From NCBI GenBank assembly GCA_019916065.1, contig CM034240.1, positions 43,039,180 to 43,103,179 on the forward strand: DNA of 64,000 bases. The letters are read 5' to 3'. The stretch is from Vitellaria paradoxa (taxonomy: Eukaryota > Streptophyta > Magnoliopsida > Ericales > Sapotaceae). Shown here piece after piece: positions 12,188-22,148 of the stretch. The position numbers and the translations under genes were made by a program. Each line of letters begins with the position of its first letter. Positions within the stretch are counted from its first letter, which is position 1. Under the pieces are notes generated by a model, which had not been told where the DNA came from, made no database searches, and saw only the letters and a program-made list of their open reading frames with translations.

Positions 12188-12600
12188 TTACAGGGCTAAA
12201 TCAGGCATGAGCGAGGCCTCATTTAGGTATATTAAGTTTGTATCTTTCTGTGCTAACACCTTGTAAAAAGGGCTGACATCACGAGGAAGCAAGAGAGGCC
12301 CTTTTGTTGGCGTACCCATATTCCATTTCAGCATCTTGAAGCAGCGTTTTGATAAGTGGATAATTAGAAATCTTGGTCTTGATCGCAAACCTTTGTCTTC
12401 TGGTCCAACATACAGCGGGAAGCAAACTTCTGGAGTGAATTGGCATTTGTTATTATTATTATTTTTATTTTTTGGGTAATTGGCATTTGTTATTTTGCTT
12501 CTCATCTTTTAATGAATTTGTGATTGAGTGCCACGACTTCCTGATCTTGAGCAAAAGTATAACGAGAGTTTTCTTAATCCCCCTGCAGATTGACTGACAT
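12188..12600 (-). pseudogene. SAUR: SAUR pseudogene (second cluster copy)
   Basis: This is a decayed SAUR copy. Reading the minus strand, the N-terminal part matches the third copy at IRKSWHSITNSL (about 12550-12515). The core begins FTPEVCFPLYVGPED, but the frame is then lost. The next frame carries RFAIKTKISNYP and LLQDAEMEYGYANK, the recognisable SAUR middle, and a second shift returns to GPLLLPRDVSPFYKVLAQKD near 12300-12250. There are thus two frameshifts inside the core. Between the N-terminal helix and the core there is also an AT-rich insertion in which a 17-base sequence, AATTGGCATTTGTTATT, is repeated on both sides (about 12438 and 12479). It cannot encode a normal SAUR protein as it stands. 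Confidence 0.8.
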
Positions 12601-12935
12601 TGCTTGCTTAATTAGTTACTTGTCTTGAGGCAACAATATTTTTTCTCTTTCCCCTTTTCTGCATCCATCTTGGGAAAAAAATTTTAACTTTGTTTGCTTA
12701 GGGAAGAGGGAAAGAGAAAATAAGGGAAATGGAAGGAGGGGAAATGAAGATAGAGCGAAAATAAAAAAGATTGACTATAAAAATTTTTATAAAAAACTCT
12801 TCTCAAATAAAGAAGAAAAAAAGAAAATATCTATTTTAGTCACCAAAACCAAATTACAAATATAAACCTAATAACCTAAACCCATTAAAGAGGTGGGGGA
12901 ACAGAAGATAGCTTAAGACAACCGTTACCACGCAT

Positions 12936-12966
12936 ATGGGTTAATCTCAAGGTTGGGCTTATATCG
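12936..12966 (-). promoter_or_regulatory. Relic of the SAUR promoter block
   Basis: The block GGGTTAATCTC followed by GGGCTTATAT (minus-strand ATATAAG) corresponds in order and spacing to the TATA regions upstream of the other two SAUR copies. It is therefore probably the decayed promoter of the second copy. Confidence 0.35.
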
Positions 12967-13329
12967 CTTCATATGCTAATACCGACGTGCATATATATAT
13001 ACATATATATATGTATATATATATACTATTGACATGTGCGATTCACGGAATTGTATAATAATTTTTATGGATAAATATAATTTTTAAATACATTACAAAT
13101 ATTTAATAAATTACATAATTCTATAAAATAGTTAAGAGTTATTTTTTTTACTAAATTTTGATTCGATTTGATCTAATCTTAAAAACTAAAATTTGTTTTA
13201 GAATATATTTAAATCTTAAACTTACCTAATTGACTAGATCTCCTTTTTGTTTTAAACTATCTGTTAGTTTTAATATATATTTTATTTTTTTAATTCTTAA
13301 CTCATTTTGTAAAGTCATTAATACTATTA
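12967..13329. other. AT-rich spacer with TA runs
   Basis: Alternating TATATACATATATATATG-type sequence occupies 12990-13026; nothing else is recognised. Confidence 0.45.
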
Positions 13330-14655
13330 GTCTTAATTATATTAATCAATTAAAAATTATCTATGACTAATTTAAATTTAAAATTAGAGTTTTTTTAGAT
13401 ATTTTTCTAAATATAAATTATTCATGGGCTTAAATAATATTTCAAATTTTATTTAATTTTTTTAAATTTAAGATGGAACAAATTTCAGATATATATATAT
13501 TTTTTGTATTTTTTTGCATGTTTAAGCAAATTATTTCAATTTTTATTTGTGTTCTTAATTAATTATTAATTTATTTGAAATATATAAATTTTACGACTAT
13601 ATTAAATTTATATGTAAGTGAATCACTTTTTAGAACTCATGAGTTTATTTATATAAAATTTATAAGGAAGTGAGCTCTTTTTCAAAACCCAACCGAGTGA
13701 ATCCTTTTTCGAGACCCATAAGATTTTTTACATTTATTAAATTTTATGCCACAATTTTAGTGTTTTTATTAAAAAAAAAGTCAAGTTGTAGTATTTTAAC
13801 AATGTGGGATAAATAAATAAAAGTTTTGTGAATGAAAAAAGAGAAGAGAATAAAAAGGAATGAATGAATTCAAAAATAATTCAAAAATCTATAAAAAAAT
13901 AGAAAAATAGAATAGCATATGCCGTAGAATTGAAGTGAAGGAAAAGAAAACAGAAAAAATACATTTATTTTAGTATTATAGTAAATAGATAATATATTTA
14001 TAAAAATAACTCAAATATTAAGTATTATTATTCGGTTAAAAATTGTGACATAACCAATTGCAATTTAAAATTAAAAATTTTTTCTAAACAAAAAATTATT
14101 CCTAGACTTGATAATATTTCAAAATTTTTTCGTGTTTTTAAATTTAAGCTATAAAGAGTTACTGTCAAAAAAAAGTTACGTTTTTTCTAATTTGATTAAT
14201 ATTCAATAATTTTTAAATATTATTTTATCTAAATTAATTATTTAGTAAATTTTATAACTATAATGAACCCATAAATAAGTTTCATTAAAGAAACTCGTGA
14301 AAATGGGTCCCTTCTTGTAACCCAATAAAGTGGGTCTCCTTTTTAAATTCATGAGGTATTTTGCATTTATTAAAATCTCATACCACAACTCTAATGCTTT
14401 TATAAGCAAAAGAAAAAGTAAAATTGTAGTGTTTTATCGATGTGGGAGAAAGAAATAATAATTTTGTGAATGAAAAAAAAGAGAAAAAAAGAAGAGGGAA
14501 AGAAGAAAATTAAAAAATAATTCAAAAATCTAAAAAAAAAAAAGAAGAAAAGTAGAACGGTGATCAAAGAGGCATGCCATCTAGGATTGGAGTGAAGGAG
14601 GAGAGGAGAGAGAAAATACATTGCTTTAATATTATAATATAGATATTATATACGC
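13330..14655. repeat. Large tandem duplication, about 640-bp unit
   Basis: Two adjacent diverged copies (about 13330-13998 and 13999-14655) can be followed along their length. Landmarks are CAATGTGGGA at 13800 versus CGATGTGGGA at 14438, TTTTGTGAATGAAAAAA in both, a purine-rich segment, AATAATTCAAAAATCTA in both, GAAGTGAAGG versus GGAGTGAAGG, and a final TATTATAGTAAATAGATA versus TATTATAATATAGATA. No coding capacity is seen. They could be the two halves of a small non-autonomous element or a simple local duplication. Confidence 0.6.
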
Positions 14656-15147
14656 TTAATAAGTTAGAATTTGTCAAAGCTACATATGTTTGAATACATA
14701 ATTATTCTAATCTCGTACATGGACCAAAATAAGGTGACCCCCTCTCCAAATTTTACACGTCGCGGTTTAATAGCCGAATAGGTTAAGATAAATTTGTATG
14801 TAGAAAAAACAAAAGTCCCACGTGCATAAAATTCAATGTTTATCGCATTATATTTTAGTTTGGGAAAAAATTATTTTTTAATTACTAATTTTTTATCTTT
14901 TTGTTAATTTTTCATTTTTTACACTTCAAGAAAAAAATTTCGTTCCCACTATTTAATTTTGGAAGGGTGCCAGTTTGGTATTGGTTTAAAAAAATATGTT
15001 GTCAAAAATTATTCTAAAAACTAATTTGTAATTTAAAAAATTATATTTAAAAATAATTAAAAAAAAACAAAAATAGGTATATAAATGTAAATAAAAAAAA
15101 TCAAATTTGATATCAGAATTAGTGAAAACGTCTTTTATTTTTTTTTT

Positions 15148-15512
15148 TAATCTTGATTTTCCGAAAACGAGATAGAGCACATTCTTATTATCAGAAAGTG
15201 AAACCAAAATCAACCTTATCTCTGCCTTGATCTTCATTGTTTGCTGCTGCTCTAGGGTGTCAAAAATTCTTTTGTTGACTGAAGAAAAAGAAGTTGGAAA
15301 AAGTTAGTAATATTTGATTACTTTATTTTTTAATCTTGATTTTCCGAAAACGAGATAGAGCACCTCCTTATTATCAGAAAGCGAAACCAAATCAACCTTT
15401 CTTATCTCTGCCTCGATCTTCATTGTTTGCTGCTGCTCTAGGGGTCAAAAATTCTTTTGTTGACTGAAGAAAAAAGAAGTTGGAAAAAGTTAGTAAATTT
15501 GATTATTTGTAG
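15148..15512. repeat. Tandem duplication, 183-bp unit
   Basis: Two copies that are nearly identical apart from small indels (about 15148-15330 and 15331-15512) begin TAATCTTGATTTTCCGAAAA. They share GTTTGCTGCTGCTCTAGG and TTTGTTGACTGAAGAAAAA. The high similarity indicates a recent event. No gene is recognised in it. Confidence 0.75.
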
Positions 15513-15690
15513 TAAACCAAACATCTTTGAAGATATTTTTTTGTATATTCTATTAGTATTAAACCAATATATCACTTACCCAAAAAAAAAGTATTAAACC
15601 ATATATACATATTTAGTATCTTTTTTTTACTGCTCTAATAGCTTGTTTGATGCATGAGAGGAGAAAAAAAAATGAAAAAAGAGAAAAAAA

Positions 15691-15706
15691 TGTTAAAAAA
15701 AAGAAA
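15691..15706. repeat. Target-site duplication, left side of LINE
   Basis: The sequence TGTTAAAAAAAAGAAA here matches TGTTAAAAAAATAGAAA at 18892-18908 apart from one added base, which is the size and pattern expected for a LINE target-site duplication. Confidence 0.6.
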
Positions 15707-15743
15707 ATCAAACCAAACCAAATCAAACCAAGCCTTTTTTCCA

Positions 15744-16475
15744 CTAGGTGGGGTTGGCTATATGGATTTATCGACGCCAATTAGATCTGTTTAGGGGCAT
15801 GTCCTCCAATAAATCTAGGTAGGTCAGGTCATGTTTAATGGTTTATTTCCAGCTTGTCTTGGGTCTTCCTCTACCTCTCCTACTCCTGGCAATCTCCATA
15901 CTTTCACACCTTCTAACAGGTGCCTCTGCTGGACGCCTTCTAATATGGCCAAACCATCTTAATCGATTTTCTCTCATTTTATCTTCAATCGGTGCTATTC
16001 CTACTTTGTCCCTAATCTCCTCGTTCCTAATCCTATCATTCCTTGTAATCCCGCACATCCACCTTAACATCCTCATCTCCGCAACTGCCATCTTCTAACC
16101 ATGATTATGCCTTACTACCCAACACTCTGATCCATATAACAGCGCTGGTCTAACCGCTACCTTATAATACTTTCCTTTCACCTTGAGGGAGATTTTTCGG
16201 TCGCACAAAACCCCAGAAACACTCCTCCATTTGGTCCACCCAACTTGAATCCTGTGACTTACATCAGTATCAATCCCTCCATCTTGTTGCACCATAGATC
16301 CAAGGTACCTAAATTTATCTTTCTCTACAATCTTTTGTGTGCCTAAACTTACTTCTATACTACCTGTTATTCTATTTTGACTAAACTTACATTCCATATA
16401 TTCCGTCTTGCATCGGCTTAGCCTAAAACCTTTTGTCTCTAACGTATCCCGCCACAATTCTAGCTTAACATTCAC
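15744..16475 (-). pseudogene. LINE polymerase C-terminal region (broken)
   Basis: This continues the RT frame with TKGFRLSRCKTEYMECKF, YLGSMVQQDG and RPALLYGSECW, then resumes after a stop near 16092 with MRMLRWMCGITRNDRIRN and GRGRPKTSWK. These blocks are characteristic of the thumb and C-terminal part of plant RTE-like LINE proteins. The stop after TSWK (TAA) is followed by further readable family sequence to a TAG at 15744-15746. Confidence 0.75.
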
Positions 16476-17203
16476 TCATTCTCTCGTCTTATCTACTAAA
16501 ACAATATCATCTGCAAATAGCATACACCACGGCACCTCATCCTGAATATGTCTTGTAATCTCATCCATAACTAAAGCAAACAAATACGGGCTTAACGCTG
16601 AGCCTTGATGTAAACCAATCGTGATAGGGAACTCATTAGTCTCTCCACCAGTCGTCCATATAGATGTCATGGCTCTATCATACATGTCCTTTATCGCCTC
16701 AATATATGTGACACACGCTCCTTTCTTTTCCAATACTCTCCATAGAATCTCCCTAGGAACCCGATCATATGCCTTCTCTAAATCGATGAACACCATATGT
16801 AAATCTTTTTGACCTTCTCTATACTGTTCCATTAACCTCCTTAAGAGAAAGATAGCATCCATAGTTGATCTTCCAGGCATGAAATCAAATTGGTTCCCTG
16901 AAACGTTTGTTGTCCTTCTTAGTCTTCTCTCAATAACACTCTCCCATAATTTCATCGTATGGCTCATCAATTTAATCTCGCGGTAGTTCGCACAGTTCTA
17001 AATATCTCAGTTGTTCTTGTATATGGGTATAAGGATACTTTTCCTCCATGCATCAGGCATCTTCTTGCTCTTTAGCACTACATTAAAAAGTTTTGTCAAC
17101 TAACTTATGACATCCTCTCCTAAGCACCTCCAAACCTCAATAGGGATATCATCTGGCCCAGCCCAACCGCTTTCCCATTCTTCATCCTTTTTAATACTTC
17201 TTT
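16476..17203 (-). pseudogene. LINE reverse transcriptase domain (broken)
   Basis: The minus-strand frame contains NGKAVGPDDIPIEVW-like text near 17180 (broken) and then an open stretch from 16970. Recognisable RT blocks are [31 protein letters not shown] (first catalytic Asp), [19 protein letters not shown] and [15 protein letters not shown] (catalytic Asp pair in FADD). A TGA at 16476-16478 ends the frame immediately after the last motif, but homologous sequence resumes directly downstream. Confidence 0.85.
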
Positions 17204-17839
17204 TACTTCTTCCCTACTGATTCTCCTATAGAATATAAATTTAATTCTTCCCTAAAAGTGGTAAACTGTCCCAAATGTATGTCACTACTACTGCTTTCGT
17301 TAAATAACTTGTAGAAGTAGCTCTTCCAACGCTCCTTTATCTCCTCTTCCTTTACTAATACCTTTTCATCCTCATCCTTAATGCATTTAACTTGGTTTAA
17401 ATCCTTGGTCCGTCTATCTCTAGATTTAGCAACTTTGAATATCTCTCTTTCGCCCTCCTTAGTGTCAAGTCGCCTATATAAATCCTCGAATGTCTTTGCC
17501 TTAGCCTCACTAACTGTCTTTTTGGTTTCTCTTCTAGCTTCTCTATACCTCTCCAAGTTAGCTTCATTTCGGTCATTTTGCCAAGATTTAAAACACTCTC
17601 TTTTAACTCTTATCTTGTCTTGGACGGCCTCGTTCCACCACCATGCCTCTTTCTGTGCCGGAACACTCCCTTTGGATTCTCCTAAGACTTCTTTCCCTAC
17701 CCTCCTAATACACTTTGCTACCTTATCCCACATAATATTTGCACTCTCATTTACCGTCCAAGTGTTTTCCTCTAGTACTCTTTCCCTGAATGCTGCTTGC
17801 TTATCACCTTTTAAGTTCCACCATTTAGTCTTTAAGCAT

Positions 17840-18600
17840 CTATGCGACTTCTTTTTTTCTAGCCCACCTTTGAAGCTGCACATTTATGACCAACAACTTA
17901 TGTTGGGTAGTCAAGCTCTCCCCTAGTATAACTTTACAATCTTTACAAGCTACATGGTCTCTTTTCCTAGTTAAGAAGAAGTCAATCTGTGTTTTTGAGG
18001 AGCCACTCTTATAAGTTACCAAATGTTCCTCTCTTTTCCTAAAAAATGTGTTCGTCATCATGAGATCATAAGCCACTACAAACTCCAAAATATCCTTCCC
18101 TTCTTCATTTCTATCACCGTAACCATATCCCCCGTGTACTCCTATGTATCCATCTATGTCGCGTCCTATATGACCGTTCAAATCTCCTCCTATGAAGACC
18201 ATCTCTCCTTGAGGTATCTCTAATAGTATTCCTTCCAAGTCTTCCCAAAACTTCTCCTTATGTACATCTCCTAAGCCCACCTGGGGGGAATAAACACTAA
18301 TTATGTTTACTATCTCTTCTCATAACATTAACTTAATTGCAATAATCCTATCTCCACAGCGTTTCACATTGACTATATCTTCCTTTAGGTCCTTGCTTAC
18401 TACTATGCCGACCCCATTTCTCGATCTATTAAGTCTCGTATACCATAACTTATACCCAGTCCTCTCAATCTCTAGCTTTCTATCCCACCCACTTCGTCTC
18501 TTGCAAGCAAGCAGTTGCGATTCTTCTCATTTCTATTGTATCCACCACTTCCATAAGTTTCCCAGTTAAGCTCCCAATATTCCAAGTACCTAATTTCAGC
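17840..18600 (-). pseudogene. LINE endonuclease domain (broken)
   Basis: Minus-strand reading gives TWNIGSLTGKLMEVVDT near 18575, LQETKW near 18505 (the conserved catalytic Glu of the exonuclease-endonuclease-phosphatase fold), IISVYSPQVGLGD near 18275, GGDLNGHIGRD near 18180 (conserved Asp and Asn), QIDFFLTRKRD near 17970 and TTQHKLLVINV near 17895. Stop codons occur just after the ETKWVG segment and in KLML-stop-EEIVN near 18330. This domain nicks target DNA to prime reverse transcription. Confidence 0.8.
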
Positions 18601-18891
18601 CAACTATTTTGGACTAGCTTCTTTACCCCCCACTCGTCCAGGAAAGTGCGAGGACCCTTGCCTATTTAACACCGCACCCGGGCGCCGATGCAGCGGTCCT
18701 TACTTATTTAACACTGTACTCGGACCATACAGCGCGTCGCCAAGTAGGGAACGCCCCCACGAAATCTCATTAAGTGTCAGAAAATCCATTAAAAAATTTG
18801 ACAAAGTTTTACGCTGGCTATCGACTACCTAACACAACCCTCCTCCTTTATCTGGGCTTGGGACCGGCCATGAAAAAAACATAGGTGGAGT

Positions 18892-18908
18892 TGTTAAAAA
18901 AATAGAAA
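18892..18908. repeat. Target-site duplication, right side of LINE
   Basis: This is the partner of 15691-15706; the two differ by a single extra T in the A-rich run. Confidence 0.6.
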
Positions 18909-19840
18909 TGAAACATAAAAATCTTAAATATCTTTTCTTATTTAAATGGATTCAAAAATATAATTGGATAAAAGGTACTATCAGTTAATTTGTTTTTAAA
19001 TTTAATCATTTTTAATTTCTCAAACCTTATTCATTTTTTCTTTCATTTCTCATTAAAATAAGATAACAAATTTCCATCTTGTTTTTCTTTTGATAAATTT
19101 TTTATCCAAACACATATAAGTACCATTTCATATGGAGTTATCACCTTTTTCTTTGCTGCATACTTTGACATATTTTCTTTTGAAAGGAAATGAAATAAAA
19201 GTGGGGAATGAATTAGAAAATAGGGTCCAGTACTTCCATCATCAATTCAAGTACCGAGTTTACCTTTTTATCAAATTATATATATATATATATGATCACT
19301 TTACGTGGTCCTATAAATTATATTTAAATCACATTGATAGCAGCAATATGGTTCAATTAATATTGATATGTGAAAATGAAACAATCCATTCTCTCTTTGT
19401 TCAACACATCTTCCATTTGGTAGCTATGAATTCATTGGGTTTCAATCCCATCCAATCTGGTACTTTCCTAATTCCTGTTCTTGAGCATTAAGGGAATTGC
19501 ATGGCTTAAAGCTCATTTCACTGTGAAACTCTACTCAGCTCATGCAGACCAAAGTCTCCATTGTGCGATTTCTGAATCACAATACAACAGCACAAGCCTT
19601 TCAATTTCTTTGCACTTCCCATCAGTGCTGTAATCTCTTAGATGCATGCATACTGATGATCATGAAATATATAAAGGGCCATATTAATTGTATTATAAAA
19701 ATTCACGCATGCCTCATCTTCTAGACTATATTTCCTTATATTTCTCTAATCTTGGCCAACGCATGCAAAACCCCATTGAAGGAATTGGGAAAAACATTGA
19801 AAAATAAAAGTAAAAAGACAGAAGAATCACGACAATTTTT
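18909..19840. other. AT-rich spacer, no feature seen
   Basis: An open frame of 119 codons at 19132-19491 (plus) has no recognisable domain and a composition like its surroundings, so I do not call it a gene. Confidence 0.4.
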
Positions 19841-20250
19841 TATTTGGTTATTTCGCTCTGTTCCGGCTCGTGGTTGGGTTCAAGGGATTTGTGTTTCTTT
19901 TGATGATTGAGATGGATTGGGGTAATTTTTGTAGCTATGATGGTTATGCCTTTCTTTATTGTGTTGGGCAGCTAGCTTTTATCAGGAGTTATTATTGATT
20001 GCCGGGAGTAATATGGATGGTGGGTCCTTTGTTTTTCTTTTGATCTTAATTTGGTGTATATCTTCTATTTTAGGCTTTGTTTTGTGTCTATTCTTTTATA
20101 TTAGTCTCTTATTATAGGTGCTTAGGTTTGTTACGGATTAAGCATTGTTTTGTGTTGACTCTTTTAGCTTGTTTGGGGTTTGTATATCCATCTTAAGCTC
20201 TGGGGATGCCCCTTGATCTTTATTCTTTTTTTTTTTTTTTTTAAATACAC
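19841..20250. other. GT-rich stretch ending in a T run, possible decayed retroelement tail
   Basis: From about 19850 to 20220 the plus strand becomes markedly G+T rich and ends in an 18-T run at 20225-20242. The style resembles the 3' untranslated region of plant L1-type LINEs, but no coding domain precedes it, so the call is only a suggestion. Confidence 0.25.
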
Positions 20251-20329
20251 TCGTCTTACCTTGCAAAAAAAGATACAAAAAAATGAAAAAAAAAAAAAAA
20301 GAAAAGAAAGAATGTGCTTCCTGTGAATA

Positions 20330-20495
20330 CAGAACGGCCACTTAGTGATCGAGCATTCTATCTATGCAGGACATGAGGAGGGATTGTACACAGAGTTTGG
20401 ACCAAATAATTAACTAGAGACTGTTTCTGGATACGTTTTGAACCCACAACGTCCCAGTTGCAATCTTACCGCGGTGGTTTACGTACAATGCTGCT
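20330..20495 (-). mobile_element. Degenerate Au-like SINE
   Basis: On the minus strand a tRNA-like head reads CGCGGTAAGATTGCA and then GTGGGTTCAAAACG (B-box like). It is followed by CCAGAAACAGTCTCT, GTGTACAATCCCTCC and a GCTCGATCACTAAGTGGCCG segment near the 3' end. This order (GGTTCAA, GAAACAGCCTCT, GTACAAT-CCC, GGGAGCT, TGGGTGGCC) is that of plant Au-type SINEs as I recall them. It is diverged and non-coding. Confidence 0.5.
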
Positions 20496-20499
20496 ATAA

Positions 20500-21399
20500 A
20501 ATTAGCCACAAAAATGGAAGAGTAGAGTAAGTCTCTGGTAGGCCACCGAATAGGTTTAACAAAAATGCAATCACATATATATATCGAATATTATTTTACA
20601 ACGAGAATGAATAACGTGAATAAGTATGAACTTATTATTTCAGAATAAAAGATCAATAAAGTTGAAAATTTCAGGTATACATGTAAAGTTGCAAGCAATA
20701 ACAAGGTAGACACATAAAGATGAAAAAAACCCTAAACTAGAAAAGAAAAAAAAATTTGAATCTTTCACTAAACCGTAATTAGGTGACAAATCTCTCCGTC
20801 AATTAATACCCTAGATCTTAGACAAAAAAATATCTAATCTTAACTAAATAGGATTAGATCAGTAGAACTCTTATGATATCCAAGTTCATTTAAAATAAAA
20901 ATTCTTACTTTTATAATTTTCAACTCATTTGGAAGAAACCTTTATTAGGTATCTTCTAACATATAGATTTTAAATTCTAAATAAAATAGGATTCTTATCC
21001 AATCTTATATTTTGTGATATCCTCACCAAATGAATACAAATATTGAATTAATTGTTTTGTTCACTAATTAACCGATTAAAATTATAACTTAATTAACAAA
21101 AATGTATAGCTTATGTATAAAATTGTCACCCTTTATAATATATATATATATATATTTATATAATATCGCCTTATCCATAATTAGCAAAATCCCAACTGGA
21201 ACATCCACACCGGTTTGTTTATTTTTGCATGGCAACAATATATACAAAATTATAGACGTCTTCTCATTACAAAGTGTCTCGATCTCTTACACAGCTATAT
21301 ATAAAACTATTCATCTATTGAGCTAGCAATCACAATGAAGCTAGAAAGGCATATGAACTACAAGTACCTTAATTTGCAGCTACCCAGAAAGCAACATGA
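20500..21399. other. AT-rich spacer downstream of the third SAUR gene
   Basis: No gene or repeat is recognised apart from short TA runs at 21138-21162. Confidence 0.45.
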
Positions 21400-21839
21400 T
21401 CAATTGAAAGGGCTGCACCATCCACAAGTACTATGTGCAATAGTAGTAGTACTACTACTACCTTGGACGTCCATCTCCGCTAAAACCTTGTGGAAGTGAT
21501 CAGCATCACAGGGGAGTAAAAGAGGCCCTTCACTCTTGTACCCAAATTCCATCTCAGCATCCTCTAGCAACATTCTGAAAAGTGGATGGTTCGACCACTC
21601 GATTCTGATCAAAAACCTTTGTTTCTCCGATCCGACATAGACCGGGAAGCAACCTTCTGGAACAATTTGGCCCTTCTTCTCTTCTTGCTCTTTTTGCCTT
21701 TCCGTGACTTTGTGGTGGAGTTCCATGACTTTCTAATCTCCGAGAAAATTCTGGAAGGCGTGAAAGGAGATTTCGATTTCTTCCAACCTCTACAAATTGA
21801 CTCACATGGCTTCCATCTCTCCACAAACAAATTCATCAT
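21400..21839 (-). CDS. SAUR: SAUR-family auxin-responsive protein, N-terminal frameshift
   Basis: This is the third SAUR copy. The frame from 21726 encodes 108 residues with the full core: QIVPEGCFPVYVGSE from residue 20, RFLIRIEWSNHPLFRMLLE, AEMEFGYKSEGPLLLPCD and FHKVLAEMD, ending in a short Ser/Thr-rich tail (stop at 21400). By comparison with the first copy, an N-terminal segment is expected. It is present in another frame from a Met at 21839, with CESICRGWKKSKSPFTPS and IFSEIRKSWNSTTK. The two frames must have been joined; a one-base lesion lies somewhere between about 21670 and 21720. The Met at 21726 still allows a product of normal SAUR length, so function may survive without the N-terminal extension. 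It is a paralogue of 5784-6206. Confidence 0.8.
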
Positions 21840-22107
21840 TTTGTACCAGATAAAAAAAATTACAAGTTATTCTAAGAAAGAAAGAAAAAAAAAAAAAAGA
21901 CCCAGTTCTTTGGTTGTAATCTTGGGTTTTATCAGCCTCGTTACTCAGCTCTCATTGAGCCTTAAAAACGCATGCAGCTCAGATGATGAGTGCTTTGAGA
22001 ATCTAATCCAAGCTCATAGATACATATATAAATGGTGGGGAGCACAAGATTAATAGGGCTTCAGGAGAAGAGAAAGAACCCTTTTTTTTTTTTTTTTTTT
22101 GGGCTGC

Positions 22108-22148
22108 GTTTAATCTCTGCAAGGAAAAAGGGGATGGTCTTAAATAGC
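22108..22148 (-). promoter_or_regulatory. Probable promoter block of the third SAUR gene
   Basis: The block TTTAATCTCTGCAAGGAAAA followed by GGTCTTAAATAGCCC (minus-strand TATTTAAG, a TATA variant) lies about 300 bp upstream of the Met at 21839. It matches the promoter block of the first SAUR copy at 6418-6462. Confidence 0.45.

Larger units (their letters stand above)
15707..18891 (-). mobile_element. RTE-type LINE retrotransposon, full length, inactive
   Basis: This is a non-LTR retrotransposon of about 3.2 kb on the minus strand, a size typical of the RTE clade, with one endonuclease plus reverse transcriptase reading frame. Order on the minus strand: 5' leader (18890-18610), apurinic-type endonuclease (about 18600-17900), linker (17880-17200), reverse transcriptase with FADD (about 17160-16480), C-terminal region ending at TAG 15744-15746, and a 3' tail of GGTTTGATTTGGTTTGG-type simple sequence at 15735-15707. 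A 16-17-base A-rich target duplication flanks it. The frame is broken by several stops and frameshifts (examples near 18500, 18330, 17880 and 16476), so the copy is dead. It splits the interval between the second and third SAUR copies. RTE assignment is by overall layout and motif style, not by a database match. Confidence 0.85.

Noticed and set aside
17381..17926. 181-codon plus-strand open frame
   Set aside because: It is antisense to the LINE linker region and has no domain.
19132..19491. 119-codon plus-strand open frame
   Set aside because: Its composition is like the spacer, it has no domain, and there is no promoter or splice evidence.
21554..22053. Open frames overlapping the third SAUR gene on both strands
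   Set aside because: They are shadows of the SAUR coding region; the true frames are those with PEGCFPVYVG and IRKSWNS.
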